The translations under genes were made by a program, and so were the position numbers. The notes beneath the pieces are model-generated. The model was not told the origin of the DNA, searched no databases, and saw only the letters and a list, made by a program, of their open reading frames with translations. Below are positions 1-3,627 of a stretch of DNA of 6,364 nucleotides, piece by piece. This DNA is from JABMNX01 sp964625905 (lineage in GTDB: Bacteria > Patescibacteriota > Minisyncoccia > Phycocordibacterales > JABMNX01), in assembly GCA_964625905.1 (NCBI GenBank), contig CAZVBS010000032.1, forward strand, positions 1 through 6,364. Reading direction: 5' to 3'. Each line of letters starts with the position of its first letter. Positions within the stretch are counted from its first letter, which is position 1.

Positions 1-258
1 GACATAGTCTTGCAAGATATATCAACTAAGACAGGTTTATCTCCTGTATCTAGGTCACTGTTATCTGACAGACCTTCAGACCCATTTGATGTTATCTTTG
101 CAGATGCTGCACTTCAGTCTCGTGCTTGGCTTGACCCAAATTCAAGTAAGACAGATGAAATATTTAAACTAATGATAGAATCAGTTGTCTCTGGTAGACT
201 AAGAACAAGTGAGTCGGTAAGTACTGCACATAGAGAATTACAAAACCTGTTAAGATAA
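1..258 (+). CDS. C-terminal fragment of a probable extracellular solute-binding protein (family 1-like)
   Basis: The reading frame is open at the left edge, so this is the last 85 codons of a longer gene. An internal TTG at 10 could be mistaken for a start, but codons 1-3 are in frame without a stop. The visible protein is soluble, with no membrane segment. Its pattern (an aspartate-rich DPFD...FADAALQSRAWLDP stretch, then a helix with IFKLMIESVVSGR, then a terminal amphipathic helix ending ELQNLLR) resembles the C-terminal lobe of ABC-transporter substrate-binding proteins, where an aromatic-Asp-Pro stretch precedes a last helix pair. No ligand can be assigned from this part. The stop lies 5 bp before the next ORF, so it is probably co-transcribed with the pilin-like genes downstream. 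The family call is by resemblance only; the strand and frame are secure. Confidence 0.6.
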   Translation, partial: DIVLQDISTKTGLSPVSRSLLSDRPSDPFDVIFADAALQSRAWLDPNSSKTDEIFKLMIESVVSGRLRTSESVSTAHRELQNLLR

Positions 259-263
259 TAATT

Positions 264-617
264 ATGAGATTTATACAAAAAATATTAACAACTTCAGTAT
301 TCTTTTTTATGGTTACTATACCGGTAGCATATGCCGCAGTTCAAGGCGGAGGTCTACAAAATCCTTTAAGAGGTATTAACAATTTCGAAGAGTTTGTGGA
401 ACTACTCTTAAAAGCAGTCATTAATATAGGATTCCCGATAGCCGTTCTATTTATTGTGTATGCAGGTTTTTTGTTTGTTACAGCACAGGGAGACACAACC
501 AAAATTCAAAAAGCGAAAGATACATTCTTTTATACAATTATAGGTGTAGCATTATTCCTTGGTTCTTGGACATTGGCTATTATTGTTAAAAACACTATTA
601 AACTTATTACAGGATAA
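264..617 (+). CDS. Small two-helix membrane protein, VirB2/TrbC-like pilin type (paralog 1)
   Basis: A 117-residue protein. Residues 1-24 form a signal peptide (positive MRFIQK, hydrophobic core, AYA cleavage motif before Ala25). The mature part has an amphipathic start at about 35-50, a first membrane helix at about 52-72, a short charged cytoplasmic-type loop (GDTTKIQKAKDT, 76-87) and a second helix at about 89-109. Signal peptide, two helices and a short polar loop are the layout of VirB2/TrbC conjugative pilins, and many CPR genomes carry tandem small proteins of this kind. It differs from the next three by lacking the WG...SIWG motif, so it is the outlier of the set. It starts 5 bp after the upstream stop and is probably translationally coupled; only a weak purine stretch precedes the ATG. 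Function as a pilus subunit or secretion-channel component is inferred. No ATPase or other type IV secretion gene is in the window. Confidence 0.75.
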   Translation: MRFIQKILTTSVFFFMVTIPVAYAAVQGGGLQNPLRGINNFEEFVELLLKAVINIGFPIAVLFIVYAGFLFVTAQGDTTKIQKAKDTFFYTIIGVALFLGSWTLAIIVKNTIKLITG

Positions 618-658
618 TTTCAATTAAAGATAATTTTAACAGAGGTGTAATCAAAGAT

Positions 659-1024
659 ATGCAAAAAAAACTTACAATTTTTACATTACTAACAGTACTT
701 CTTACTCCTAGTACTGTTTTTGCCGCTCCTCAGGATTTTGGTGAGTTAGTGTACTTACTTATATCATTTATTAATACAACTGTTTCTATAATTATTGCAT
801 TAGCTGTGCTTGGATTTTTCTGGGGTATATTTAAGTATATATTTTCAGCTGGAGACAGTTCTAAGATTGAAGAAGGAAGGAAGATTATGGTGTGGGGGAT
901 TATTACAATTTTTGTAATGGTCTCGATTTGGGGTATTTTACGCCTTTTGAGTAATACTTTTTTAAGCTCTGGGAGCGAATCTACACAACAACAATATTTC
1001 TCAGGTCGTATTATAGATATTTAA
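659..1024 (+). CDS. Small two-helix membrane protein, VirB2/TrbC-like pilin type (paralog 2)
   Basis: A 121-residue protein with a signal peptide ending VFA before Ala23 (cleavage near 22/23). It has a first membrane helix at about 40-62 containing FFWG (53-56), a polar loop AGDSSKIEEGRK (64-75) and a second helix at about 77-97 ending SIWGILRLLSNTF. The charged loop with EEGR and the FFWG and VMVSIWG motifs are shared with the next gene. A 17-nt stretch (atggtctcgatttgggg, 917-933) is identical to 1389-1405 there, pointing to tandem duplication. A polar Gln/Ser tail follows the second helix (about 103-121). The ATG is preceded by AGAGG at 641-645, a passable ribosome binding site 13 nt away and the best in this cluster. 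A pilin-like role is inferred from topology and neighbours. Confidence 0.78.
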   Translation: MQKKLTIFTLLTVLLTPSTVFAAPQDFGELVYLLISFINTTVSIIIALAVLGFFWGIFKYIFSAGDSSKIEEGRKIMVWGIITIFVMVSIWGILRLLSNTFLSSGSESTQQQYFSGRIIDI

Positions 1025-1072
1025 ACAAGTTTAGTGTAATTTACTATATCCACATCAGTACGTTGTTCTTTA

Positions 1073-1103
1073 TTGCTAAAATTAGCTATTATTACTCTAT
1101 AAT
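1073..1103 (+). promoter_or_regulatory. Possible promoter upstream of pilin-like paralog 3
   Basis: The 127-bp gap before paralog 3 contains a perfect TATAAT at 1098-1103 and a TTGCTA at 1073-1078. The spacing is 19 bp, longer than the ideal 17, so the -35 assignment is weak. It would let paralogs 3 and 4 be transcribed independently of the upstream genes. The DNA is very AT-rich, which raises the chance of a random match. Confidence 0.35.
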
Positions 1104-1151
1104 TAATTATTAGGTTTAGTTCATATTAATATAAAAATTAAATAACATTTT

Positions 1152-1478
1152 ATGAAAACATTTTCTATAGTATCAGGTTTACTTATGATGCCACTTATTG
1201 CTAGTGCTCAAAGTTTAGAGGGAACATTATCTACCGTTTCTAATTTAATAAACACAGCAATACCACTGATTCTTGCTCTTGCGGTGCTTTATTTCTTCTG
1301 GGGGTTGGCAAATTACATACTAGCCGCAGATGAAAAGAAAGAAGAAGGTAAAAATATCATGATTTACGGAATCATTGCACTGTTTGTGATGGTCTCGATT
1401 TGGGGATTAGTTAGAATGCTTCAGAATACTTTTGGAGTACAAGATCAAAGAGTTATCATTCCTGGTGAAATAAGATAA
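1152..1478 (+). CDS. Small two-helix membrane protein, VirB2/TrbC-like pilin type (paralog 3)
   Basis: A 108-residue protein with a signal peptide ending ASA before Gln20 (SAQS context). The mature part starts with a short amphipathic region (21-34). A first membrane helix at about 36-57 contains FFWG (48-51), a charged loop ADEKKEEGKN (59-68) follows, and a second helix at about 70-92 carries VMVSIWG and ends RMLQNTFG. A polar tail follows. It is closest to the gene before it: the loop EEG and the second helix match almost residue for residue. No Shine-Dalgarno is visible before the ATG, common in AT-rich CPR genes. The next ORF begins 13 bp after its stop, so the two are probably one transcript. 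The pilin-like function is inferred. Confidence 0.78.
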   Translation: MKTFSIVSGLLMMPLIASAQSLEGTLSTVSNLINTAIPLILALAVLYFFWGLANYILAADEKKEEGKNIMIYGIIALFVMVSIWGLVRMLQNTFGVQDQRVIIPGEIR

Positions 1479-1491
1479 AGTTATTTTAGGT

Positions 1492-1734
1492 ATGACCTCT
1501 GCTGAACTTATTGATAAGATAAATACTTCAATCATTTATCCGCTCATCTTACTATTGTTTGCAACTGGTTTTATGTATTTCTTGTGGGGTATGATGGTAT
1601 TTGTTTGGAAGTCCGACAGCGATGAAGGAAGAAGTGTAGGAATAAAGCATATGATGTGGGGAATAATCGGTATGTTTATCATGATAGCTGCATGGGGTAT
1701 TATAAGATTTATCCAAAATACATTAGGGATTTAA
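1492..1734 (+). CDS. Short two-helix membrane protein related to the preceding pilin-like proteins, no cleavable signal peptide
   Basis: An 80-residue protein with the same core as paralogs 2 and 3: a first helix at about 15-38 with FLWG (30-33), a charged loop KSDSDEGRSVG (40-50) and a second helix at about 53-75 with WGIIGMFIM and AAWGIIRFIQNTLG. It lacks the N-terminal signal peptide and polar tail of its neighbours, starting only about 14 residues before the first helix. It may therefore be inserted without cleavage, and may be an accessory rather than a processed subunit. An AGG sits only 2-4 nt before the ATG, too close to be a good ribosome binding site; coupling to the upstream gene (13-bp gap) is likely. 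A clear terminator follows, so it ends the cluster. Confidence 0.72.
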   Translation: MTSAELIDKINTSIIYPLILLLFATGFMYFLWGMMVFVWKSDSDEGRSVGIKHMMWGIIGMFIMIAAWGIIRFIQNTLGI

Positions 1735-1750
1735 GGTTGATTTAAATGTA

Positions 1751-1781
1751 AAACACCACACAAGAGTGTGGAGTTTTTTTT
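1751..1781 (+). terminator. Rho-independent terminator, probably bidirectional
   Basis: The stem CCACAC (1756-1761) pairs with GTGTGG (1766-1771) around an AAGA loop. Outside it AAAC/GTTT continues the helix across one A-A mismatch, followed by eight T (1774-1781). On the - strand the same hairpin is followed by TGTTTTA, so it could also stop the tRNA transcript converging from the right. It lies 16 bp after the last pilin-like gene and 4 bp from the 3' end of tRNA-Leu(UAG). Confidence 0.88.
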
Positions 1782-1785
1782 GTTG

Positions 1786-1867
1786 TGCCGGAGAGAGGAC
1801 TTGAACCTCCATGGGTTGCCCCGCTAGTTCCTAAAACTAGTGCGTATACCAATTTCGCCACTCCGGC
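1786..1867 (-). tRNA. tRNA-Leu(UAG)
   Basis: Read on the - strand this is an 82-nt tRNA. The acceptor GCCGGAG pairs with CTCCGGC, the D-arm is GCG/CGC with GGT in its loop, and the anticodon stem CTAGT/ACTAG encloses TTTAGGA with anticodon UAG. It has a long variable arm (class II), T-arm GGAGG-TTCAAGT-CCTCT and discriminator A73 as expected for leucine. CCA is not encoded (CAA follows A73). It is the last gene of the leftward tRNA group and ends against the terminator. Confidence 0.96.
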
Positions 1868-2096
1868 AATTATCCTATATTATATCCATAATTTTCTTAG
1901 CGATTTTTCTCTTACGAGAAAGACATAGTAGACTACTAGCATAATACAGTTTGGGTAGTAAATGCAAGGTGTCATGTTTGGAAAATGTGAGTACGTATAC
2001 TCTGTTCATTTTTTCGAAGCTTATTGTGCGAAGCCAAGCTTCGCACAATAAGAAGATTTCGGATACGAGCCGGGAGGAAAGCAGTTTGCTAGTCAC
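1868..2096. other. Gene-poor spacer between tRNA-Leu(UAG) and repeat copy E
   Basis: I see no convincing gene here. The only open frame (- strand, GTG start, 1875-2099) has no recognisable motif and runs through a perfect hairpin. Visible structure: a small hairpin TTTCTC-ttac-GAGAAA at 1906-1921, a GAGTA-cgta-TACTC palindrome at about 1990-2003, the strong hairpin at 2020-2052, and GCCGGGAG at 2069-2076. The last matches the 3' end of tRNA-Leu(UAA) (2723-2730) and may be a decayed tRNA tail belonging to copy E. Confidence 0.5.
2020..2052. repeat. Perfect 15-bp inverted repeat, 3-nt loop
   Basis: CTTATTGTGCGAAGC (2020-2034) and GCTTCGCACAATAAG (2038-2052) are exact reverse complements separated by CAA. 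No T-run follows on either strand, so it is not an obvious terminator. In leftward transcription it comes right after repeat copy E, the position that terminator-like hairpins hold after other copies. It may act in RNA processing or as a degenerate terminator. Confidence 0.85.
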
Positions 2097-2218
2097 CACC
2101 CATCACTAAGTATATTTCTTCGTTTCACTCGAAATCTACTAAGTGTGTTTGGTCTGAACTCGCGGTTTTGTTGTCCTAGGAAAAAGGGACAACAAAACAT
2201 CGCTCCGTCTCGGACAGC
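2097..2218 (-). repeat. Structured inter-tRNA repeat, copy E (degenerate outer stem)
   Basis: The two inner hairpins of the family are present. P3 is CACT-AGTA-ATTTC (2104-2118) paired with GAAAT-TACT-AGTG (2131-2145), with two symmetric mismatches. P2 is TTTTGTTGTCC (2166-2176) with GGACAACAAAA (2187-2197), extended by GCG/CGC. P2 is bracketed by CTCG (2159-2162) and CTCCG (2203-2207), as in the other copies. The P3 loop shares the exact 12-mer tcgtttcactcg (2120-2131) with copy A (2292-2303). The outer stem is not clear: the right arm CGGACAGC (2211-2218) pairs with GCTGTCCG (2253-2260) at the start of copy A rather than with its own left flank. Strand is given as the direction of the tRNA transcript; the true sense is unknown. 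Confidence 0.65.
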
Positions 2219-2220
2219 TA

Positions 2221-2246
2221 AAAAACAGTACGCAGGTACTGTTTTT
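2221..2246 (-). terminator. Terminator-like hairpin between repeat copies A and E
   Basis: AAAAACAGTAC (2221-2231) pairs perfectly with GTACTGTTTTT (2236-2246) around GCAG. On the - strand the 3' arm gives a T6 run, matching a rho-independent terminator after copy A. The + strand also ends in T5, so it could work both ways. Confidence 0.75.
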
Positions 2247-2255
2247 CTTAACGCT

Positions 2256-2388
2256 GTCCGCCCAGCAGGACTCGACCTGACGATTTCTAACTCGTTTCAC
2301 TCGTAAGATCGCGGGTCACGGCTCGCGCCCCTACTCTCCGCTTCACTACGAGTAGGGAACCGGCGCTCCGCCGTTCGAGTCCTGCTGG
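2256..2388 (-). repeat. Structured inter-tRNA repeat, copy A (tRNA-Lys-derived outer stem)
   Basis: The outer stem is a perfect 14-bp inverted repeat: CCAGCAGGACTCGA (2262-2275) with TCGAGTCCTGCTGG (2375-2388). The left end gtccgcccagcaggactcga (2256-2275) is an exact 20-nt copy of the tRNA-Lys 3' part at 2444-2463, after which one A is missing relative to the tRNA. The right arm (2373-2388) is a perfect 16-nt reverse complement of the tRNA-Lys T-arm (2450-2465). Inside are P3 (CGAT 2281-2284 with ATCG 2308-2311) and P2 (GCGCC plus CCTACTC, 2325-2336, with GAGTAGG and GGCGC, 2350-2366), bracketed by CTCG and CTCCG. It shares cctgacgNtttcta (2276-2289) with copy B (3032-3045). It lies downstream of tRNA-Lys in the direction of transcription. 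Function unknown. Confidence 0.85.
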
Positions 2389-2403
2389 AATCGGAGAGTA
2401 CGT

Positions 2404-2431
2404 AAAAACCCAACACTCACCGTGTTGGGTT
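2404..2431 (-). terminator. Rho-independent terminator after tRNA-Lys
   Basis: AACCCAACAC (2407-2416) pairs with GTGTTGGGTT (2422-2431) around TCACC. On the - strand the stem ends in a T5 run (2404-2408). It lies 13 bp downstream of the tRNA-Lys 3' end, separating it from repeat copy A. Confidence 0.8.
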
Positions 2432-2444
2432 CTACGAACTCTAG

Positions 2445-2517
2445 TCCGCCCAGCAGGACTCGAACCTGCGACCTACCGCTTAAGAGGCGGACGCTCTACC
2501 AACTGAGCTATAGGCGG
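2445..2517 (-). tRNA. tRNA-Lys(CUU)
   Basis: A 73-nt tRNA on the - strand. Acceptor CCGCCTA pairs with TGGGCGG (one G-U), the D-arm is GCTC-AGTTGGTA-GAGC, the anticodon loop CTCTTAA gives CUU (reads AAG), and the T-arm is GCAGG-TTCGAGT-CCTGC with discriminator A. CCA is not encoded. Two oddities: the first pair is C1-G72, where most elongator tRNAs start with G, and the outer anticodon-stem pair 27-43 is T-T. It is otherwise complete. Its 3' end is duplicated in repeat copy A. Confidence 0.94.
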
Positions 2518-2534
2518 ATACTCTATATATGAAT

Positions 2535-2667
2535 GAGAGTTGGTCACAGTCACTATAGTATTATTTTCGTTCTTCAAACGCAAATAATACTAAGTGCTCT
2601 GACCTGGACTCGTCGCTCTCTCGTGCTTTGGCATGCGCGACTCCGTCTTTCAACTCCCGCTCACATC
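2535..2667 (-). repeat. Structured inter-tRNA repeat, copy D (tRNA-Leu-derived arm)
   Basis: The outer stem core is GAGTTG (2537-2542) with CAACTC (2651-2656), the left side being decayed. The right arm ttcaactcccgctc (2649-2662) is a perfect 14-nt reverse complement of the tRNA-Leu(UAA) T-arm/acceptor at 2728-2741. P3 is long: GGTCA/TGACC at its base (2542-2546, 2600-2604), CACT/AGTG, then 11 perfect pairs TAGTATTATTT (2556-2566) with AAATAATACTA (2582-2592), and a capping CGTT-cttca-hairpin. P2 is GTCGC (2612-2616) with GCGAC (2637-2641) and an inner CGTGC/GCATG. The CTCG and CTCCG brackets are kept, and CCTGGACTC and CCGTCTTTC are shared with copy C. The base of P3 overlaps the outer stem by one base (2542), so the pairings may compete there. 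Confidence 0.78.
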
Positions 2668-2674
2668 AGAATCT

Positions 2675-2719
2675 ATATAAAATAAATATCAGTTAAAAAA
2701 ACTGATATTTATTTTATAT
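2675..2719 (-). terminator. Perfect 20-bp AT-rich hairpin after tRNA-Leu(UAA)
   Basis: Bases 2675-2694 and 2700-2719 are exact reverse complements around a five-A loop. On the - strand it begins 2 nt after the tRNA-Leu(UAA) 3' end. There is no T-run beyond the stem, though the 3' arm itself is T-rich. It may terminate transcription, or be a processing signal for 3' maturation of the tRNA. The pairing is certain; the terminator role is inferred. Confidence 0.6.
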
Positions 2720-2721
2720 TG

Positions 2722-2805
2722 TGCCGGGAGCGGGAGTTGAACCCGCATGGGCTTACGCCCACAACATTTTAAGTGTTGCGTGTATACCAATTCCACCATC
2801 CCGGC
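2722..2805 (-). tRNA. tRNA-Leu(UAA)
   Basis: An 84-nt class II tRNA on the - strand. Acceptor GCCGGGA pairs with TCCCGGC, the D-arm is GTG/CAC, the anticodon stem CAACA/TGTTG encloses CTTAAAA (anticodon UAA), the variable arm is long (GGGC-GTAA-GCCC), the T-arm is GCGGG-TTCAACT-CCCGC, and A73 is the discriminator. CCA is not encoded. Its T-arm complement recurs in repeat copy D. Confidence 0.96.
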
Positions 2806-2830
2806 ATTTTTTACAGATCTACTGTTTTTA

Positions 2831-2957
2831 TGGAGGGAATCGGGGTCAAGTTTCTAAGTTCAGATTTCGTGCTTCGCACTCATCTTCTCTAAGAACTTCC
2901 TCCCTGGACTCAGCCCTTACTCGCTTCGCGCGGGCTTCCGTCTTTCGATTCCCACTA
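2831..2957 (-). repeat. Structured inter-tRNA repeat, copy C (Cys-like T-arm outer stem)
   Basis: The outer stem is GGGAATCG (2835-2842) with CGATTCCC (2946-2953), extended past an A-A mismatch by TGG/CTA. Its right arm ttcgattccc is the exact reverse complement of part of the tRNA-Cys T-arm (3219-3228), although the neighbouring tRNA here is Leu. P3 is AAGTT (2848-2852) with AACTT (2894-2898), then AGAT/ATCT and a GTGC-ttc-GCAC tip. P2 is AGCCC (2912-2916) with GGGCT (2932-2936). The brackets are slightly changed (CTCA 2909-2912 and TTCCG 2936-2940). In leftward transcription it follows copy B, so B and C may be two copies behind tRNA-Cys. Confidence 0.8.
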
Positions 2958-2964
2958 CTCATAT

Positions 2965-3015
2965 CTCAAGCAAAGATATCTCTGTTATTTCATAACAAAT
3001 ATATCTTTGCTTGAG
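2965..3015 (-). repeat. Long hairpin between repeat copies B and C
   Basis: CTCAAGCAAAGATAT (2965-2979) pairs perfectly over 15 bp with 3001-3015, with an internal mismatch region and an inner GTTAT-ttc-ATAAC hairpin (2984-2996). Its right arm runs into the duplicated tRNA-Cys flank (cttgag, 3010-3015). There is no T-run on either side, so a terminator role is uncertain. Confidence 0.75.
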
Positions 3016-3128
3016 GCGTGGGCGGGATCGTCCTGACGGTTTCTAGTTCGTAAACTCACAAGAACCGCGGGACACACCTCGTTGTCGTTCCAAGCATTCA
3101 CGACATACTCCGGCGTTCGATTCCCGAC
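3016..3128 (-). repeat. Structured inter-tRNA repeat, copy B (tRNA-Cys-derived outer stem)
   Basis: The left end is a duplicate of the tRNA-Cys 3' end: cttgaggcgtgggcggga occurs at 3010-3027 and at 3205-3222, then TCG follows with one A missing. The outer stem is CGGGATCG (3023-3030) with CGATTCCCG (3118-3126), one bulge. The right arm gttcgattcccg (3115-3126) is an exact reverse complement of the tRNA-Cys T-arm (3218-3229). P3 is CGGTT (3037-3041) with AACCG (3063-3067), capped by AGTT-cgta-AACT. P2 is TGTCG (3083-3087) with CGACA (3101-3105). CTCG (3078-3081) and CTCCG (3108-3112) bracket P2 exactly as in A, D and E. Confidence 0.83.
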
Positions 3129-3151
3129 AAAATCAACTCAAGTTGATTTTT
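3129..3151 (-). terminator. Terminator-like hairpin downstream of tRNA-Cys
   Basis: AAAATCAAC (3129-3137) pairs perfectly with GTTGATTTT (3142-3150) around TCAA. The - strand reads a T4 in the 3' arm, the + strand T5, so it could act in either direction. It abuts the right end of repeat copy B. Confidence 0.6.
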
Positions 3152-3163
3152 CCCACTACCACA

Positions 3164-3207
3164 AAGATAACAATTTAATGTATAAAAATACAATAAATTA
3201 TTATCTT
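3164..3207 (-). repeat. AT-rich imperfect hairpin immediately 3' of tRNA-Cys
   Basis: AAGATAA (3164-3170) pairs with TTATCTT (3201-3207), AATTTA with TAAATT, and TGTAT with ATACA, separated by single mismatches: 18 pairs over 44 nt. It begins 2 nt past the tRNA-Cys 3' end, the same offset as the 20-bp hairpin after tRNA-Leu(UAA). That suggests a shared role in 3' processing or attenuation. Confidence 0.65.
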
Positions 3208-3208
3208 G

Positions 3209-3280
3209 AGGCGTGGGCGGGAATCGAACCCGCGTATAACGGTTTTGCAAACCGTCGCCTTACCACTTGGCCACCACACC
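3209..3280 (-). tRNA. tRNA-Cys(GCA)
   Basis: A 72-nt tRNA on the - strand. Acceptor GGTGTGG pairs with CCACGCC (one G-U), the D-arm is GCC/GGC, the anticodon stem ACGGT/ACCGT encloses TTGCAAA (anticodon GCA), and the T-arm is GCGGG-TTCGATT-CCCGC. Discriminator U73 is the known cysteine identity base. CCA is not encoded. It starts 11 bp after the rbfA stop with no terminator between them, so it is probably part of the infB-rbfA transcript. Confidence 0.97.
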
Positions 3281-3291
3281 TTATTCTTTAA

Positions 3292-3621
3292 TTATTCTTC
3301 TGTCTCATTAGATATCTCGTCAATTCGTTGACGATATTTTTCTCCTTCGTCTATTTTAAAGTCAACAAAAGGTATCCTTCGTAAATGCAGGCGTGATTTC
3401 AAATATGATTTAAAGTCAGCTCTCTTTCTGCGTGCAAAATGAAGAACTTGTTCTTGTTGATCATCAGGAAAAACTGTAAAAAACACAGTAGCATTACTGA
3501 AATCTTTTGAAATTGTAGCATTAGTTACTGTAATCAAAGATGTGTGATTAGATTCTCTGTTTAGAAAATCAGCAGCAGCTTCTTTTACTAATAATGATAC
3601 CTTTAGAACTCTGTCGGACAT
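3292..3621 (-). CDS. rbfA: Ribosome-binding factor A
   Basis: A 109-residue single-domain protein of the usual RbfA length. RbfA binds the 30S subunit and helps mature the 5' end and central region of 16S rRNA, particularly in the cold. The visible family pattern is an N-terminal helix RVLKVSLLVKEAAADFL (4-20), the strand segment LITVTNATISKDFSNATVFFTVFP (29-52: TVT..xIS.D...A.V), a long helix with arginines, then the LRRIPFVDFKIDEGEKYRQRIDEI end that corresponds to the LR..P.L.F..D....RI motif. It starts 6 bp after the infB stop, so translation is probably coupled; no separate Shine-Dalgarno is evident. The infB-rbfA order is the classic one in bacteria, and tRNA-Cys follows closely. Confidence 0.95.
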   Translation of the reverse strand: MSDRVLKVSLLVKEAAADFLNRESNHTSLITVTNATISKDFSNATVFFTVFPDDQQEQVLHFARRKRADFKSYLKSRLHLRRIPFVDFKIDEGEKYRQRIDEISNETEE

Positions 3622-3627
3622 AGTAAC

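Noticed and set aside
1875..2099. Open frame of 74 codons on the - strand
   Set aside because: GTG start, no recognisable motif, passes through the perfect 15-bp hairpin at 2020-2052 and partly into repeat copy E; more likely non-coding.
2276..2311. Hammerhead ribozyme core (CTGACGA before a stem in copy A)
   Set aside because: The CUGANGA match appears only in copy A (B has CTGACGG, C and D differ), and the required GAAA and cleavage triplet are not placed correctly on either strand.
2721..3014. Open frame of 97 codons on the + strand
   Set aside because: It is the antisense reading of tRNA-Leu(UAA) (the typical spurious GAGVEPAW start) followed by repeat copy C; not a gene.
3063..3070. 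T-box riboswitch motif (AACCGCGG resembles the conserved ACCGCG)
   Set aside because: The longer T-box consensus, a stem I specifier loop and a downstream synthetase or amino-acid gene are all missing; the sequence is the 3' side of P3 in repeat B.
2256..3128. Integron attC sites
   Set aside because: The copies are imperfect palindromes of suitable size, but the arms carry tRNA T-arm sequence rather than the conserved GTTRRRY and RYYYAAC boxes, and no gene cassettes lie between them.
2097..3128. CRISPR array
   Set aside because: The copies are long, divergent, structured and unevenly interrupted by tRNA genes; there are no short identical repeats with uniform spacers and no cas genes.
2256..3128. 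Degenerate or intron-split tRNA genes
   Set aside because: The T-arm-like arms pair with each other rather than forming a T-stem, and no anticodon arm or acceptor partner is found on either strand.
3082..3291. Open frame of 69 codons on the + strand
   Set aside because: Its C-terminal half is the antisense reading of tRNA-Cys (AGIEPAYNGFANRRLTTWPP type) and the rest lies in repeat B and the hairpins.
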